Below, piece after piece: positions 62,624 through 64,000 of a DNA stretch of 64,000 nucleotides. The notes beneath the pieces were generated by a model, which saw only the letters and a list, made by a program, of their open reading frames with translations, searched no databases and was not told the origin of the DNA. The DNA lies in assembly GCA_902530635.1 (NCBI GenBank), contig CACABC010000005.1, positions 1 to 64,000 of the forward strand, in the 5' to 3' direction. The position numbers and the translations under genes are program-made. This stretch comes from an uncultured Pelagibacteraceae bacterium (GTDB lineage Bacteria > Pseudomonadota > Alphaproteobacteria > Pelagibacterales > Pelagibacteraceae). Numbering within the stretch: the first letter of the stretch is position 1; each line of letters begins with the position of its first letter.

Positions 62624-63148
62624 TTAATTTTTAACAAAAACCACAGTCAAATCGGCCACTCTAAAACCAAACTTTGTCATTTTAGCTCTGTTGATTGCAA
62701 TGCTTTCACTTTGTTTGAATATCCAATCATCAAATGTGATTTTTATTTCTTTTCCTTTTACAGGGACAAGTAAAACATACTCTAATTTGAAAGCTGATCC
62801 ATAAGAGAAACCTTTTGCTGTTCCAACAACATCTGCAGCTGTACCCTCATAATTATGTTCATCTTTTTTAATGATTTTCCATTGTCTAGTTTGAACTTCA
62901 CCATCTGACCAATTAAATTTTTCGTCGAGAATTAATTGTTTACCGTCCCACTTTCCATCTAGATCCGCTGAAAATTGTCTGGTGACTTTACCACCTCTAT
63001 TTTGAAGCACACCATACGCTTTGACATTTCCATTTAAAAATTCTTCAATAATTAATCTTGGTTTTTGATTTTTAAAGTCTTCTGGTTTCATTCCTGCTAC
63101 GCAATTCGTTAAAAATAATGTTAAAAATAAAGTTAAAATATATCTCAT
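62624..63148 (-). CDS. DUF3833 family lipoprotein
   Basis: A 174-residue exported protein with a lipoprotein signal (MRYILTLFLTLFLTNC; the lipobox-like LTNC puts the lipid cysteine at residue 16). The mature part matches DUF3833: PEDFKNQKPRLIIEEFLNGN, RQFSADLDGKWDGKQLILDE and FGFRVADLTVVFVK. It has a beta-rich lipocalin-like look. The biochemical role is unknown. It follows the Cfa-type gene by 3 nt on the same strand, the usual association. Confidence 0.85.
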   Translation of the reverse strand: MRYILTLFLTLFLTNCVAGMKPEDFKNQKPRLIIEEFLNGNVKAYGVLQNRGGKVTRQFSADLDGKWDGKQLILDEKFNWSDGEVQTRQWKIIKKDEHNYEGTAADVVGTAKGFSYGSAFKLEYVLLVPVKGKEIKITFDDWIFKQSESIAINRAKMTKFGFRVADLTVVFVKN

Positions 63149-63151
63149 TTT

Positions 63152-64000
63152 TTATTCATTCCTAAATGAAAATTGTATTAAATCAATATTTTTAGCTCTA
63201 AAACCAGCTTCACAATAAGAAAAATAAAAATCCCAGATTTTTTTAAATGAACTATCAAAACCTTGTTGTGAAATATTATTCCAAGAACCTATAAAGTTTT
63301 CTCTCCATTTACTCAACGTATGTGAGTAATGTATGCCGTAAGAATTATATCCACTCAAAGTTAGTCCGGTTTTCTTTGTGTAATCTTTTATTGATTGTAA
63401 GGAAGGTAAAAAACCTCCTGGAAAAATATATTTTTGTATAAAATCCTGATTTTTTTTGTATCTATCAAAAAGTTCATCTTTAATAATAATAGCTTGAATA
63501 GCCCCAACCCCATTCGGTTTAAGATTATTCTTAATTGTTTTAAAATATCTATTTAAATTATTCTCTCCAACCGCTTCGATCATTTCTATAGAGGCTATTG
63601 CATCATATTTGTCTTTCAAATCTCTGTAATCTAAAAATTTTACTTTAACTTTATTTTGCAAACCTAGAAGGTTTATTCTTTTTTTTGTAAACTCAAATTG
63701 TTTTTGTGAGATCGTGATACAATCAAGTTGAACATCATAATTTTTTGCAAGATGTTCAGCAAAACCGCCCCATCCACATCCTATTTCTAAAATTTTATCT
63801 CCTGGTTTTGGCTGTATTAAATTTATAAGTTTATTGTATTTATTAATTTGAGCTTTTTCTAATTCTTGACCAGGTTTATCAAAAATACCACATGAATAAG
63901 TTAATGTTTTATCTAGCCAGGTAGAGAAAAATTCATTGCCTAAGTCATAATGTTTTGAAATATCTTCAACACTTTTTTTCTTTGTGTTTGATATAAAAAG
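63152..64000 (-). CDS. cfa: Cyclopropane-fatty-acid synthase-type methyltransferase (cut by window edge)
   Basis: SAM-dependent methyltransferase acting on unsaturated phospholipid acyl chains. The ORF track lists only 169 residues from an internal Met, but the frame is open to base 64000 (283 codons including the stop). The extra part reads SVEDISKHYDLGNEFFSTWL then LEIGCGWGGFAEHLAKNYDV, the SAM site, and CITISQKQFEFTKKRI. The C-terminal half has IEMIEAVGE, KYIFPGGFLPSL and a FSYCEAGFRA end. About 100 N-terminal residues lie to the right of the window. Confidence 0.93.
   Translation of the reverse strand, partial: LFISNTKKKSVEDISKHYDLGNEFFSTWLDKTLTYSCGIFDKPGQELEKAQINKYNKLINLIQPKPGDKILEIGCGWGGFAEHLAKNYDVQLDCITISQKQFEFTKKRINLLGLQNKVKVKFLDYRDLKDKYDAIASIEMIEAVGENNLNRYFKTIKNNLKPNGVGAIQAIIIKDELFDRYKKNQDFIQKYIFPGGFLPSLQSIKDYTKKTGLTLSGYNSYGIHYSHTLSKWRENFIGSWNNISQQGFDSSFKKIWDFYFSYCEAGFRAKNIDLIQFSFRNE

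Noticed and set aside
1-64000. CRISPR arrays, insertion sequences, prophage, integrases or toxin-antitoxin pairs
   Set aside because: No regularly spaced repeats, transposase or integrase motifs, or paired small toxin genes were seen. The window is ordinary core genome.

Overview
The window is a compact, AT-rich bacterial chromosome segment (about 30% GC by eye) with very short spacers and many 1-17 nt gene overlaps. Gene content and protein resemblance suggest an alphaproteobacterium of the SAR11/Pelagibacterales type: a nuo operon, an iscR-suf operon, clpP-clpX-lon, mrcA-prfB, a short RNase E, AcuI, AmtB, and thiSG. This placement is an inference because no rRNA gene lies in the window. There is no sign of prophage, insertion sequence, integron, plasmid function or CRISPR. 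The window looks like core genome, and no gap between genes exceeds about 260 bases.

Layout. 1-11544 (minus): nuoA-B-C-D-E-F-G-H-I-J-K-L-(M), respiratory complex I, cut at the left edge inside nuoM. Upstream are tRNA-Asp and tRNA-Val with a recognisable promoter. 11940-14664 (plus): a zinc-ribbon membrane protein, acetoacetyl-CoA synthetase and a small unknown ORF. 14670-20529 (minus): lon, clpX, clpP, trigger factor and tRNA-Leu, a protein-folding and turnover block. 20563-23835 (minus): a WecA/MraY-like transferase, an EamA transporter, a YbaK editing protein and NAD(P)HX dehydratase. 23952-25812 (plus): glnA and a small exported protein. 25814-32175 (minus): iscR-sufBCDS-sufU-sufT-sufA plus a 66-residue CGCC protein, with an IscR-like operator in front.

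32311-40598: an alpha/beta hydrolase, anmK, tyrS, an AsmA-like protein, prfB (with the classical programmed +1 frameshift, so the ORF track shows only part of it) and mrcA. 40767-46613: rne, thiGS, aroQ-accB-accC, a 27-residue very basic miniprotein and a multi-pass membrane protein. 46616-46796 (minus): a GC-rich, highly structured RNA candidate that I could not assign. 46870-52215: mnmA, a DUF3553 protein, cysQ, a tiny membrane protein, recX, an ABA4-like protein, a DsbA-fold isomerase, a glycosyltransferase-like protein and bcp.

52216-52336 holds three consecutive hairpins between the convergent bcp and amtB. 52337-56432: amtB, HU, an RseP-like site-2 protease next to a rhomboid protease, and a bactofilin. 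56433-59756: a LysR regulator behind acuI, a small membrane protein, folE and hisI. 59759-64000: a Yip1-like membrane protein, a close relative of the mitochondrial complex I assembly factor FOXRED1, TspO, a short-chain dehydrogenase, a DUF3833 lipoprotein and a cyclopropane-fatty-acid-synthase-type methyltransferase cut by the right edge.

The most unusual items are: the unassigned RNA with three GNRA tetraloops and a possible pseudoknot; RNase E with no cysteine at all (no zinc-link); trigger factor starting 6 nt after a tRNA; several operon-leading genes whose -10 box sits so close to the start codon that leaderless mRNAs are expected; the 27-aa basic protein; and the FOXRED1 homologue in a genome encoding complex I.
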